Assembly: GCA_963807155.1 (NCBI GenBank)
Contig: CAWEAZ010000011.1
Location: forward strand, 184,522-248,521
Direction of reading: 5' to 3'
DNA from: JACCZX01 sp963807155
Lineage (GTDB): Bacteria > Pseudomonadota > Gammaproteobacteria > Burkholderiales > Burkholderiaceae_F
Length of the DNA stretch: 64,000 nt
In this document: one piece after another, positions 19,930 through 29,536 of the stretch
How positions within the stretch are numbered: the first letter of the stretch is position 1
How the letters are laid out: the number at the start of each line of letters is the position of its first letter
The notes under the pieces: generated by a model
The model's input: only the letters and a program-made list of their open reading frames with translations
What the model was told of the DNA's origin: nothing
Databases searched by the model: none
Position numbers and translations under genes: made by a program

Positions 19930-20892
19930 TCACTTGCTCATTTCATCACCGAGGCGGTCGGTTGGCCAACGCAACTGGTCGCGCAACGCAAACGTCATCG
20001 GCAGATCCATTTTCAAGTTGTTCGGCGGAATCGGCTGCAGGAACCACTTGTCATAGAAGCGGCCAACCACGCCGTCCAGCATCAGCGCAGCCAAATGGCG
20101 ATCAACGGTCTTCTTGTATTCGGCATCGCCCTTACGCAGCAAGATCGCGATCGGCTCCAACACCAGAAATGAACCCACGATCGCCAGCTTCGACGGGTCC
20201 TTGGACTTCGCCCGCTGCGCGGCCAGCAACACGTCGATCGTCGCAAACGCCTCGACCTCGCCGCGCTCTACCGCTTCCCGTGCCTCGTCGTAGCTCTTGT
20301 ATTCGACCAACACCGCACCGGGTAGGACACCGCCTTCAATCCTCTGCTTGAGCAACGGGACAGAATTCGTGCCGGGGACGACCGAGATGCGGCGGCCCAC
20401 CAGATCCTGAATAGCGCGAATCTTCGAATCGGAGCGCACCAGAAAGCGCGGGCCCGAGAATTGATATGGCATCGAGTAGTCGATGGTCTTGCGGCGTTGC
20501 GGATCGTTGATCGTCGTGCCGCATTCCATGTCGGCTTTGCCGCTGTTGACGACATCGAATCGCGTACGTGCGCTCACTTCGACAAACGCGATCCGTAACG
20601 GACGCTTCAAGTCGCGCTCCATCAGTCGCACGATTTCGCGGCAGATGTCGATGCCATAACCAATGGGCTGCTTGTTGTCGTCCAGGTAGGCAAATGGAAT
20701 CGCGTCGGGTCGATGCGCGATTGTGACGACGCCGGTGTCGCGCACCTTTGCCAACGTTGGCGGCAGCTTGGGACTCGGCACCTCAGCCGTCTGCGCTGCG
20801 GCGATACCAGAAGCGCCAAGGGCAGTTGCAACCATGAGCCAGCGCCCAAGACAGACGAAGCCTCGGACCAAGCCTGAATGTCGGAAGTTCAT
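19930..20892 (-). CDS. amino-acid ABC transporter substrate-binding protein (extra GltI-like)
   Basis: 320 residues, with a signal peptide (hydrophobic stretch about residues 18-33, cleavage near IAAAQ) and a family 3 solute-binding fold: TGVVTIAHRPDAIPFAYLDD, DMECGTTINDPQRRK, and VGRRISVVPGTNSVPLLK. It resembles the GltI-like protein at 23303 in order and motifs but is clearly a diverged paralogue. It lies 130 bp downstream of gltL in the same direction, so the glutamate/aspartate-type importer here may be served by two binding proteins. Ligand specificity is not readable. Confidence 0.85.
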   Translation of the reverse strand: MNFRHSGLVRGFVCLGRWLMVATALGASGIAAAQTAEVPSPKLPPTLAKVRDTGVVTIAHRPDAIPFAYLDDNKQPIGYGIDICREIVRLMERDLKRPLRIAFVEVSARTRFDVVNSGKADMECGTTINDPQRRKTIDYSMPYQFSGPRFLVRSDSKIRAIQDLVGRRISVVPGTNSVPLLKQRIEGGVLPGAVLVEYKSYDEAREAVERGEVEAFATIDVLLAAQRAKSKDPSKLAIVGSFLVLEPIAILLRKGDAEYKKTVDRHLAALMLDGVVGRFYDKWFLQPIPPNNLKMDLPMTFALRDQLRWPTDRLGDEMSK

Positions 20893-21022
20893 GGGCCTCG
20901 ACGTGCACTCGCACGCGCAATAAAGACAATTTTTAGTCTACGCGGTCGTTTTGCGATCAACGCCGCAAATTCGCGGCAGTTTCGGCCGCACTCTCGGTAC
21001 ACGGGCGCGCTTGCGGCCACCG

Positions 21023-21758
21023 CTAGTGCTGCAGGATCTTGGACAGGAAAAGCTGTGCGCGCTCCGACCTCGGCTGACCGAAAAAGTCATCCTTCGAAGC
21101 GTCCTCGACGATCTCGCCCTTGTCCATGAAGATCACACGATTGGCCACCTTGCGTGCGAACCCCATCTCGTGCGTGACGACCATCATCGTCATGCCTTCT
21201 TTTGCAAGCTGCACCATCACGTCGAGCACTTCGTTGATCATCTCCGGATCGAGCGCGGACGTCGGTTCGTCGAACAGCATGCATATCGGATCCATCGACA
21301 GTGCACGCGCGATCGCGACCCGCTGCTGCTGGCCGCCCGACAGCTGACCCGGAAACTTTGCCGCTTGCGTCGTCAGACCAACGCGGTCGAGCAGCTTCAT
21401 GCCGCGCACGCTCGCTTCCTCCTTGTTGCGGTTCAGCACCTTGATCTGCGCCAGCGTCAGGTTGTCGATGATCGTCAAGTGTGGGAAGAGCTCGAAGTGC
21501 TGAAACACCATGCCCACGCGCGCGCGCAGCTTCGGTAGATTGGTCTTCGGTGCACCGACCGAGATGCCGTCGACGGTAATAACGCCCTTCTGAAACGGTT
21601 CGAGAGCATTGACGCACTTGATCAATGTCGACTTGCCGGAGCCCGACGGGCCGCACACGACAATCACTTCGCCCTTTTCCACCGTCGTCGAACAGTTGGT
21701 CAGCACTTGGAAAGCTGCCGTACCACTTCGACACGTCCTTGCACTCGATCATCGCCAT
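21023..21758 (-). CDS. gltL: glutamate/aspartate ABC transporter ATPase GltL (frame broken near the start)
   Basis: A 245-codon ABC ATPase of the polar amino acid group. Walker A is GPSGSGKST, the Q-loop lies in VFQHFELFPHLT, the signature is LSGGQQQR, Walker B is MLFDEPTSALD, and the switch His is in THEMGF. Codons 1-16 (MAMIECKDVSKWYGSF) are in one frame and the rest in another. One extra T in a TTT run at about 21714 explains it. It is the fourth gene of gltIJKL, 15 bp after gltK. It energises uptake of acidic amino acids through GltJK. Confidence 0.9.
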
Positions 21759-21773
21759 TGCTTGCCCGGCTCC

Positions 21774-22457
21774 TCAGCGGATGACTGCGATTCTTTTCTG
21801 AAGCAGTTTGACCAGATACGACAGCGTGTAGCAGAGCACGAAGTAAACCGCCGCCACGAACAGGTACATCTCGATCAGCCGCGAATCGCGCTGCGCGATC
21901 TTGGATGCCGCGCCGACGAAGTCCGTCGCAGAGATCACATACACCAGCGACGTGTCCTGAAACAAAATGATCGTCTGCGTCAGCAACACCGGAATCATGT
22001 TGCGGAATGCTTGCGGCAAGATCACCAGTCGCATCGCCTGCCCGTAAGTAAGACCCAGCGCGTACGCCGAGTAGACCTGGCCGCGCGGAATCGACTGAAT
22101 ACCGGCGCGCATGATTTCGCAGAAATACGCCGCTTCGAACAGGATGAACGTGATGATCGCGGTGCGCTCGGCTCCGATCTGGATCGGACGCTCGGATCCG
22201 GTGATTGCCTGCAGGATCTGCGGCATCAAGAAAAAGAACCAGAAGATCACCAGCACCAGCGGGATCGAGCGCATCAAGTTGACGTAGCCCGCCGCTGCGT
22301 TCGATAAGATCTTGTTCGAAGACAAGCGAGCCAGCGCGAGCAGGGTTCCAAAGAACAGTCCGCCGACAACCGAGGTCGCCGTCAACTGCAGCGTGTACTT
22401 CATCCCTTGCCACAGATAAGGCAGCGCGTTGATGACGATCGAGAAATCGAGATTCAT
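21774..22457 (-). CDS. gltK: glutamate/aspartate ABC transporter permease GltK
   Basis: About 227 residues from the ATG at 22457 (MNLDFSIVINALPYLWQGMK). It has five or so membrane helices and the cytoplasmic EAA-type loop (AYALGLTYGQAMRLVILPQA) that docks on GltL. Its N-terminal part matches the His/Glu/Gln/Arg permease domain family. It begins 4 bp after gltJ ends, as usual for the paired permeases. Confidence 0.9.
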   Translation of the reverse strand: MNLDFSIVINALPYLWQGMKYTLQLTATSVVGGLFFGTLLALARLSSNKILSNAAAGYVNLMRSIPLVLVIFWFFFLMPQILQAITGSERPIQIGAERTAIITFILFEAAYFCEIMRAGIQSIPRGQVYSAYALGLTYGQAMRLVILPQAFRNMIPVLLTQTIILFQDTSLVYVISATDFVGAASKIAQRDSRLIEMYLFVAAVYFVLCYTLSYLVKLLQKRIAVIR

Positions 22458-22461
22458 CGCG

Positions 22462-23187
22462 CTATTTCCCGCCGCCGATATAGCCGGGCACCGCAACTCT
22501 CCGCTCGACGTACGCCATCACACGGTTGGCTGTCATCGCGACGACAATGTAAATCGCCGTCGCCGCAGCAAACGCCTCGAAGAAATTGAACGTGTACTCA
22601 CCGATTTCACGCGAGCGGAACGTCAACTCGGCGAGCCCGATCGTCAATGCGATCGATGAGTTCTTGATCAGGTTCATCGTCTCGCTGGTCAGCGGCGGAA
22701 TGATGATGCGAAACGCCATCGGCAGCAGCACGAAGCGGTACACCTGAACCTGTGTCAGCCCGACCGCCATGCCGGCGTTACGCTGGCCGCGCGACAGCGA
22801 CTGAATGCCGGCACGAACCTGTTCGGCAATCCTCGCCGAAGTAAACAAGCCGAGGCAAAGGACGGCCGCGAGGAACTGCGCATAGATCGGCTCGGTCGAG
22901 ACCATCCAATTTTTCAGCGGCGGGATGAACTCGGGGATCACGTAGTACCAGAGGAACATCTGGACCAAGAGGGGAATATTGCGAAACAGCTCGACCCAGG
23001 CGTTGCCCAGCCGCACCAACCACGGCTTGTCGGTCGTGCGAACCGTGCCGACGATTGAACCGATCACTATCGCGATGATCCAGGCCGCCGCCGAGATCGC
23101 CAGCGTCCAGTAAAAACCGGCGAGGATCCACTCCCAGTAGGCGCCATCGCCGTCAGGCGTTTGCTGCAGGAACACGCCCCAGTTCAT
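22462..23187 (-). CDS. gltJ: glutamate/aspartate ABC transporter permease GltJ
   Basis: A 241-residue membrane protein, partner of GltK. It has the same permease fold with the coupling loop GMAVGLTQVQVYRFVLLPMA. It starts MNWGVFLQQTPDGDGAYWEW, an N-terminus typical of GltJ. It is separated from the GltI gene by a hairpin terminator-like element that probably lowers its expression relative to the binding protein. Confidence 0.9.
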   Translation of the reverse strand: MNWGVFLQQTPDGDGAYWEWILAGFYWTLAISAAAWIIAIVIGSIVGTVRTTDKPWLVRLGNAWVELFRNIPLLVQMFLWYYVIPEFIPPLKNWMVSTEPIYAQFLAAVLCLGLFTSARIAEQVRAGIQSLSRGQRNAGMAVGLTQVQVYRFVLLPMAFRIIIPPLTSETMNLIKNSSIALTIGLAELTFRSREIGEYTFNFFEAFAAATAIYIVVAMTANRVMAYVERRVAVPGYIGGGK

Positions 23188-23230
23188 TTGTAGTTCATTT
23201 TCGCCCCGTCCCAGGGCGAAGCTTGCCGCA

Positions 23231-23266
23231 AAAAGAAAAAGGCCGAAAGCTCTGCTTTCGGCCTTT
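23231..23266 (-). terminator. intercistronic hairpin/attenuator between gltI and gltJ
   Basis: A 13-bp stem, AAAGGCCGAAAGC/GCTTTCGGCCTTT with a 3-nt loop, is followed on the minus strand by TTTTTCTTTT. It sits between the binding-protein gene and the permease genes. A partial terminator here would give more binding protein than membrane components. Confidence 0.8.
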
Positions 23267-23302
23267 GCGTTCCCCGCAGAGGCGGGGCACTAAAGCTACG
23301 AC

Positions 23303-24229
23303 TTACTGCACACCCTTGTCGTTGGGACTCTTGAACGCCTCCTTGATGGCCGGCGTTTGCGGAAAGTTCATGTTGATATTGCGTGGCGGAATCGCACTGG
23401 TAAACCACTTTGCATAGATCTTGTCGATCTCGCCGGACTTGAAGACGGCGCCGACCGCGCGATCGACCAGCGCTTTGAATTGCGGGTCTTCGCGGCGCAG
23501 CATCATGCTGTACGGCTCGGTCCGCAGCGACTCGGGCAGGATCATGTATGCGCCCGGGTTTTGCTGATTCGCAATCTGGCCCGCCAGCAAGATGTCGTCC
23601 ATGATGAACGCCTGTGCGCGATCGCTCGCGACCAGCTGCATCGACTCCGCGTGATCCTTGGCCTGCAGCTCCTTGAAGTCGATCCCCTTGGCTTTCTCGT
23701 AGCCGCGCAGCAGCGGAATCGAAGTCGTACCCGACGTCGAGGCCACGGTCTTGCCGTTCAGGTCAGCAAACGTCTTGATGCCCGAATCCTTCTTGACCGC
23801 CGCCGATATGTTGACCACGAAGTACGTCGGACCAAATGCCACCTGCTTCTGGCGCTCGACCGAGTTGGTCGTAGAGCCGCACTCCAGGTCGATCGTGCCG
23901 TTCTGCAACAACGGGATGCGGTTGGCCGAAGTCACCGGCTGATACGCAACCTTCAAATTCGGCATCTTCAGTTCAGCCTTGACAGCGTCGACCACCTTGG
24001 CGCACAGCTCCATCGCATAACCCACAGGTTGCTGCTTGTCGTCCAGGTACGAAAACGGAATGGACGATTCGCGATGTCCGATGGTGATCGTGCCGGTATC
24101 TTTGATCTTCTTCAGCGTTCCGGTGAGCTCCTGCGCGTTCGCGCCGATCGCCACCGAACCCAGCAAGCCCGCACCTGCCAATGCCACTACAAAGCGGGAA
24201 ATCTTGAGACTGCTCATTTTTGTACTCAC
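23303..24229 (-). CDS. gltI: glutamate/aspartate-binding protein GltI
   Basis: A 308-residue periplasmic binding protein. The signal peptide ends near IGANAQ. It has a family 3 solute-binding fold with GTITIGHRESSIPFSYLDDK, DLECGSTTNSVERQK, and ASTSGTTSIPLLR. The GTG at 24229 is chosen because GGAGGG lies 8 bp before it; an in-frame ATG four codons later is the alternative. It is the first gene of gltI-J-K-L and delivers glutamate/aspartate to GltJK. Confidence 0.9.
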   Translation of the reverse strand: MSTKMSSLKISRFVVALAGAGLLGSVAIGANAQELTGTLKKIKDTGTITIGHRESSIPFSYLDDKQQPVGYAMELCAKVVDAVKAELKMPNLKVAYQPVTSANRIPLLQNGTIDLECGSTTNSVERQKQVAFGPTYFVVNISAAVKKDSGIKTFADLNGKTVASTSGTTSIPLLRGYEKAKGIDFKELQAKDHAESMQLVASDRAQAFIMDDILLAGQIANQQNPGAYMILPESLRTEPYSMMLRREDPQFKALVDRAVGAVFKSGEIDKIYAKWFTSAIPPRNINMNFPQTPAIKEAFKSPNDKGVQ

Positions 24230-24331
24230 TTTCTGTACCCTCCTCGGGAAATCAAAATCAGTCTAGCAAAACGCCCCGCTTCGAGAGCGCGTTGACGAGG
24301 ACGAGGGTTACTACCTGAGGCAACTGCGCGT

Positions 24332-26180
24332 CTATGCATCGGCCGCCGCCGGAACGACAGCCTCCGCCTTTGCGCGCTCTCTGCTTTGAATCTCCCACAT
24401 CGATGCATACGCGCCCCGCCGCGCCAACAACTCGCCGTGCGTGCCGCGCTCGACGATGCGGCCGTGGTCCATCACCAGAATCTGATCGGCGTGAACGACA
24501 GTCGATAGCCGGTGCGCGATCACTAGCGTCGTGCGGCTTTCCGAGATGCTCTCGAGTTCGTGCTGGATCACGCGCTCAGTCCGCGAATCCAACGCCGACG
24601 TTGCTTCATCGAACACCAGAATGGCCGGGTCCTTCAGCAGCGTCCGCGCAATCGCAACGCGTTGCTTTTCGCCGCCCGAAAGCTTCAGTCCGCGCTCGCC
24701 GACGCGCGTCTGATAGCCGTCGGGCAACGACTGTACAAACTCATGGATGTGCGCCGCGCGCGCTGCCGCTACAACCTCGTCATGCCCCGCACCTGGCCGG
24801 CCGTACGCGATGTTGTATTCGATCGTGTCGTTGAACAGCACGGTGTCTTGCGGAACGATACCGATCGCTGCGCGCAGGCTTTGCTGCGTCAGCGTGCGCA
24901 CGTCCTGCCCGTCAATCAAGACGCGGCCGGCATCGACGTCGTAAAACCGGAAAAGCAGTCGCGCCAGCGTCGACTTGCCCGACCCGGTCGCACCAACCAC
25001 GGCAGTGGTTGACCCGCCCGCGATCACGAGATCCACGTCGTGCAGCACCTGCCGCCGCACGTCGTACGAAAAATCGACATGCTCGAACCGCACCTCCGCC
25101 CGGCGCACCGACAACGGGCGCGCATCGGGCGCATCCGCAATTTCGCGATTCTGTTCGAGCAGCACGAACATGCGGTCCATGTCGGCGAGACTCTGCTTGA
25201 TCTCGCGGTAAATCACTCCCAGGAAATTCATCGGGATGTACAGCTGAATCATGAAGGCGTTGACAAGCACAAGGTCGCCGATGCTCATCCGGCCTTCGAC
25301 GACGCCGAGCGCCGCACGCCACAGAATCAGCGTCAACGCGACCGCGATCAGCGCCTGCTGCCCAGCGTTCAAGAATATTCAGCGACTGTTGCGACAGCAC
25401 AGCTGTGCGCTGCGAATCGGCGAGGGTTTCGTCGTAGCGCCGCGCTTCGTAGTCCTCGTTGCCGAAGTACTTGACGGTCTCGAAGTTCAGCAGCGAATCA
25501 ACGGCACGTGAATGCGCCTTGCTCTCGAGCTCGTTCCAGCGTCGCCGCACAGCGGTACGCCAGTTGGTCACCGACACCGTGAATGCGATGTAAATGATCA
25601 AACTCGTCCCGACGATGGCGGCAAACCAGATTTCGTAGTTCCACAGCAGATAGGCAAACACCAGCGTGATCTCGATCAGCGTCGGCAAGATCGAGTACAA
25701 AGTAAAGCTGATCAGCGATGAAATACCGCGAATACCCTGGTCGATCTCGCGCGTAACGGCGCCAGTACGGCGATCGAGGTGGTAACGCAGCGACAGCGAA
25801 TGCAGATGCCGAAATGTCTTCAGCGCCAACGTGCGCGTCGCCGCCTGCGTCACCTTGACGAAGAAAAACTCGCGCAGCTCGGTAAATAGCGACGTCGACA
25901 GCCGCAACGCGCCGTACGCGATGATCAATGCGAGCGGAACGACAAGAAGAGCGGTGACTGCCTGAGCGCTCGGCGTTGCCGGAGCCAGGCCATCGACCAT
26001 CTCTTTCAGCAGGATTGGCACCGATACCGTCGCCACCTTCGCAGCGACCAGGCATGAGAGCGCAAATAACACACGGCCCTTGTATGCCCATAGATAGGGC
26101 AACAGAGTCTTGAGGGTTTTCCAATCGTTGCGCTCAACGCGCTCGGAGGGCAGTGCTTCTCTGGGTGGGGACCAACGCAT
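24332..26180 (-). CDS. Atm1-type ABC exporter, fused permease and ATPase (frame broken once)
   Basis: About 616 codons. Residues 20-310 are a six-helix exporter domain (VLFALSCLVAAKVATVSVPI and others). The ATPase has Walker A GATGSGKST, signature LSGGEKQR, Walker B ILVFDEATSALD, and the H-loop IAHRLST. Sequence and layout match the heavy-metal/iron-sulfur-related Atm1/HMT1 group, which exports glutathione-based or sulfur-containing compounds. The two frames meet at about 25371, where one extra base within a short A run (plus strand) breaks SLNILNAGQQALIAV. The gene is divergent from yciA. Confidence 0.87.
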
Positions 26181-26238
26181 CGTCAGCGGATGACGTTCGA
26201 GGTTACGCTTTGCATCCGTCGATTATCTCAGTACGCAT

Positions 26239-26634
26239 ATGACCGAATCCGACCAGCTTCCCTCCGACCGCGTGGCAATGTTGCGCATGATGCCGATGCC
26301 CGCGGATGCGAATGTCCACGGCGACGTGTTTGGCGGCTGGATCATGTCGCATGTCGACGTCGCCGGCGCAATTCCAGCAGCGCGTCGTGCGGGCGGGCGC
26401 GTGGCGACAGTCGCCGTGACGTCGTTTGTTTTCAAGCAGGCAGTTTTCGTCGGCGACCTGGTCAGCTTCTACGCGGACATTGTCAGGATCGGCACAACGT
26501 CAATCACGGTTGACGTCGAGGTCTATGTCGAGCGCAATCGTATGGAGAAAGAAGTCGTCAAGGTAACCGAGGCAACGCTGGTGTATGTGGCCACCGACGA
26601 GCAGCGGAAGCCGCGAATGCTGCCGCCGGTATAA
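26239..26634 (+). CDS. yciA: acyl-CoA thioesterase YciA
   Basis: A 131-residue hotdog-fold thioesterase. The catalytic region is NVHGDVFGGWIMSHVDVAGA, followed by the core strand RVATVAVTSFVFKQAVFVGD. This matches YciA, a broad-range acyl-CoA hydrolase. Length and motifs are typical. It stands alone between the ABC exporter and the convergent flavoprotein gene. Confidence 0.92.
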   Translation: MTESDQLPSDRVAMLRMMPMPADANVHGDVFGGWIMSHVDVAGAIPAARRAGGRVATVAVTSFVFKQAVFVGDLVSFYADIVRIGTTSITVDVEVYVERNRMEKEVVKVTEATLVYVATDEQRKPRMLPPV

Positions 26635-26662
26635 CGCGTCGATAGCTGCGTTCGAGGCTCGG

Positions 26663-28054
26663 CTATGCAGCGCCCGTCGCGGCCGCAGTGCTGCCGGCGA
26701 TATACCCGCCGACAATCGCAGTCAACAGACCATTGCCTTCCAGATAGCCGCCGGCCGCGTCACCGGACACTCCGCGGGCCGCGCCGCCGGCAGCAAGCAA
26801 GTTGGGAAATGGCGAACCGTTTTTGCGCAGCACTCGACCCATCGCATCGGTCGCCAGTCCCCCTTCAGTGCCGAGCAGTGCACCGGTCACGGGTACACCG
26901 TAGTACGGACCGAGCAGCATCTGAGTCGCCCGAAACTGGCGGCCGAACTCATCGGCGGCGTCGTCGAACGCGAGTGCATTCACCAGTGCGATCGTCGCTT
27001 CGAGCCCTTCCCGCTTCACTCCGAGTTGCTCAGCCAGATCGCGCAACAGGCTTTCACGCTTGATGACGCCGGACGTTACAGCGGTCGCGTAATTTGGCAT
27101 CGTTAGTCCGATCTCGTGCACACGCTCGTCGTAGATCATGAACGCGGTCGCACCCGGCTGCGCGAGCACGAACAACGCAGACTCCGAATACCCCTCGTGT
27201 TCGTTCACGAAGCGCTCGCCGTCTCGATTGACCTGGACCGCGCCCTCAGTCATCAGCGACCACGGCAGCGGCAAGCGCTGCGACAGGATCACCGCGCCGT
27301 GTGCCAGGAATCCATCGATATCAGCAAACTGTGCGTCGAGCGCAGTGCCCCAGGCAAGAGCATCGCCCTGACTGCCGTCGTGGCCCGCGAACGGCAATCC
27401 GCGAACGTCCGGCAGATACTTGGCAACCAGCGAACTGTTTCCGGCAAATCCATTGCACGCGAGTATCAGCGTGGTGCAGCCGACCGACTCGACCTTGCTG
27501 CCTCGTTTGTAGCGAACACCAATGATGCGCTGCGCGTCATCGGTAACGAGATCGGTTACGAGCGCGGAAGACTCCATTCGCACACCCTGGGTACCGAGCG
27601 CCGCATACAGCGACGACAGCAACGTGGCGCCCCCACGGTCTGCCAGCGCGTGCATCCGCGAAAGCGAGTGCCCTGGCGCAACGCCTTCGACCAGTTCGAA
27701 CCGGATTCCGTACTGCTTGGTCAACCACTCGAGCACTTTCGCCGACGCATCGGTCAACGCGTTGACCAGCGGTGCGTGAGCCGAGCCGTTCGCCTTGGCC
27801 TGAATGTCATCGGCAAAGCGTTGCGGAGAATCGGCGATGCCGCGCGCCTTTTGTTCCGCGGTGCCTGCCGCGGGCACCATGCCGGACGAACACGCGGTGG
27901 CACCGCTCGGCGCGGCATCGCGATCCAAGACGAGCACGTCTGCGCCGGCGCTACGCGCAGCGAGCGCCGCAGTAGCGCCAGCGCCTCCAGCGCCGATGAC
28001 AACGACCGATGCAGTGGTGTCAAAGCGCGCAGTCGAGTCGTGCACGATCCCCAT
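26663..28054 (-). CDS. FAD-dependent oxidoreductase (fumarate reductase/succinate dehydrogenase flavoprotein-like)
   Basis: 463 residues. The N-terminal dinucleotide-binding motif is VVVIGAGGAGATAALAARSA (about residues 18-37), followed by an acidic FAD-ribose contact (LVLDRDAAPSGATACSSG). C-terminal FAD contacts are NLLAAGGAARGVSGDAAGG and YLEGNGLLTAIVGGYIAG. It belongs to the FAD-binding-2 group that includes fumarate reductases, 3-ketosteroid dehydrogenases and tricarballylate dehydrogenase. No heme or flavin-transfer domain is attached. It follows the amidase by 3 bp, so they form a two-gene operon. The substrate is unknown. Confidence 0.82.
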   Translation of the reverse strand: MGIVHDSTARFDTTASVVVIGAGGAGATAALAARSAGADVLVLDRDAAPSGATACSSGMVPAAGTAEQKARGIADSPQRFADDIQAKANGSAHAPLVNALTDASAKVLEWLTKQYGIRFELVEGVAPGHSLSRMHALADRGGATLLSSLYAALGTQGVRMESSALVTDLVTDDAQRIIGVRYKRGSKVESVGCTTLILACNGFAGNSSLVAKYLPDVRGLPFAGHDGSQGDALAWGTALDAQFADIDGFLAHGAVILSQRLPLPWSLMTEGAVQVNRDGERFVNEHEGYSESALFVLAQPGATAFMIYDERVHEIGLTMPNYATAVTSGVIKRESLLRDLAEQLGVKREGLEATIALVNALAFDDAADEFGRQFRATQMLLGPYYGVPVTGALLGTEGGLATDAMGRVLRKNGSPFPNLLAAGGAARGVSGDAAGGYLEGNGLLTAIVGGYIAGSTAAATGAA

Positions 28055-28057
28055 CGT

Positions 28058-29384
28058 TCAGTGGTCCGTAGCGCTCGCTCGCTTGAGCTGCTGTTCAATC
28101 CAGTGCGCCGCACGCAAGGCACGCACATCATCGTTCGGGCGGCCGATCACCTGCACGCCCAGCGGCAGATCGGCTTGACTGCGGCGCAATGCGCGCGGCA
28201 CCGGCACGTTGATCTGCGGCCCACCAAGCAGCTGCCAGGGGCGATTGAATTGCGGATCACCGGTACTGGCGAGCCCGTGCGGCGCCTCGCCTGGCGCGCT
28301 TGGCGCCAATACGACGTCGGCCGAGCCGAATATTTCGTCGATCGCTGACGCGCAGTCGCGACCAGTATTGAGCGCGCTCTGATAATCGTTCGAACCCATC
28401 GCTCGCCCTTCTTCGATCAGCGCAGCGAGCAGCGGCGATAACTTGGCACGCTGATAGTCATACTCACCGCCTAGTGCGCGCGACGTTTCGAACACCTGCA
28501 CGGTTCGCTGCGCATCGGCGAGCGCCGTGAATCTGGCGGGCCAGCGAATTTCGTTAATCTCCGCGCCGCTGCCAGCGCACACCCGCACGACGGACTTCAA
28601 CGCCTCGCTCATCGCCGGTGACAGCCGCTCCGCCCATGGCGTGTCGGTCCACGCGATGACCGGCGGCGAAGCGTGATCCTTATCGTGCGAAACCTCGCGC
28701 CAGTCGGCGCGTAACGCGACTACTGCTGACAGCAGCGCTACGTCTTCAACAGAATTCGCAAAGCAGCCCACCACGTCAAGCGTATCGGACAGCTGCAAGA
28801 CACCAGCGCGCGGAACAAAGCCGCGCGTCGGCACAAATCCAACGACTCCGCAAAATGCTGCCGGCCGAATCACCGAACCTGCCGTTTGCGTACCGAGCGC
28901 AAACGGCGCCATATGCGCAGCGACAGCCGCTGCAGACCCGCTCGACGATCCTCCGGGCGTGTGTTCCAACCCCGATGGGTTGCGAGTGGGTCCCGGCGTG
29001 AAGTTGGCGAGCTCTGCGGTGACCGTCTTGCCGAACACGTAGCCGCCAGCTGTGCGCATCACCGCGATGCATGCGGCGTCGGCATTCGGAACGCGCCCAG
29101 CGTAGATCGGTGATCCGCGTTCGGTCGCAATGCCCGCGGTGTCTATTACATCCTTCACTGCGACCGGAAGTCCCATCAGCGGACCCGACTTTCGCACCAT
29201 CGTCGAACCCACGCGCGATATTCAGTGCACTTTCCCCTTCAAACCACGCAAACGCATGCACGTCGCCCTCACGTTGCTGGACTGCATCGACGAACGAATG
29301 GGTCACCATCTCGCAGGTCACTTCCCGAGACGCAATCATGCGCAGAAGCTGGGCGGCGGGCAGGCGATTAAGCGGAGGTCGCAT
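28058..29384 (-). CDS. amidase, amidase-signature family (frame broken once)
   Basis: About 442 codons. The Ser-cisSer-Lys triad is visible: Lys in LMGLPVAVKDVID, and the serines in TPGGSSSGSAAAVAAH and GTQTAGSVIRPAAFCG. The first 65 residues (MRPPLNRLPAAQLLRMIASR, start 29384) are in another frame. One extra base at about 29197 separates GAK from SGPLMG. It hydrolyses a carboxamide, and the natural substrate is unknown. It is the first gene of a pair with the FAD enzyme, suggesting a catabolic route for an amide or cyclic compound. Confidence 0.85.
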
Positions 29385-29536
29385 CGAATATTTCAGAGAC
29401 TGACAGCATGGACGGAATCTAGCGCAAGCGTGCTTGAAGGTCCGATGCCATGGTCGCAAAAAAAGATGCCCGCAAGCCGCTTTGGACCGCGGACGCGTGC
29501 TAGAGCGGCAAAGCGCGCCGCTTATTGGAGAATCGA

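Noticed and set aside
23357..24295. 312-codon plus-strand open frame opposite gltI
   Set aside because: Mirror frame of a clear binding-protein gene; rich in Arg, His and Leu with no domain.
27116..28348. 410-codon plus-strand open frame opposite the FAD oxidoreductase
   Set aside because: It lies fully antisense to a well-conserved flavoprotein, has an Arg/His/Gln-rich composition and no family resemblance. Long mirror frames are common in high-GC genes.
29504..29522. Small hairpin AGCGGC/GCCGCT after the SDR gene as operon terminator
   Set aside because: Only six base pairs and no U-tract on the leftward side; too weak to call.
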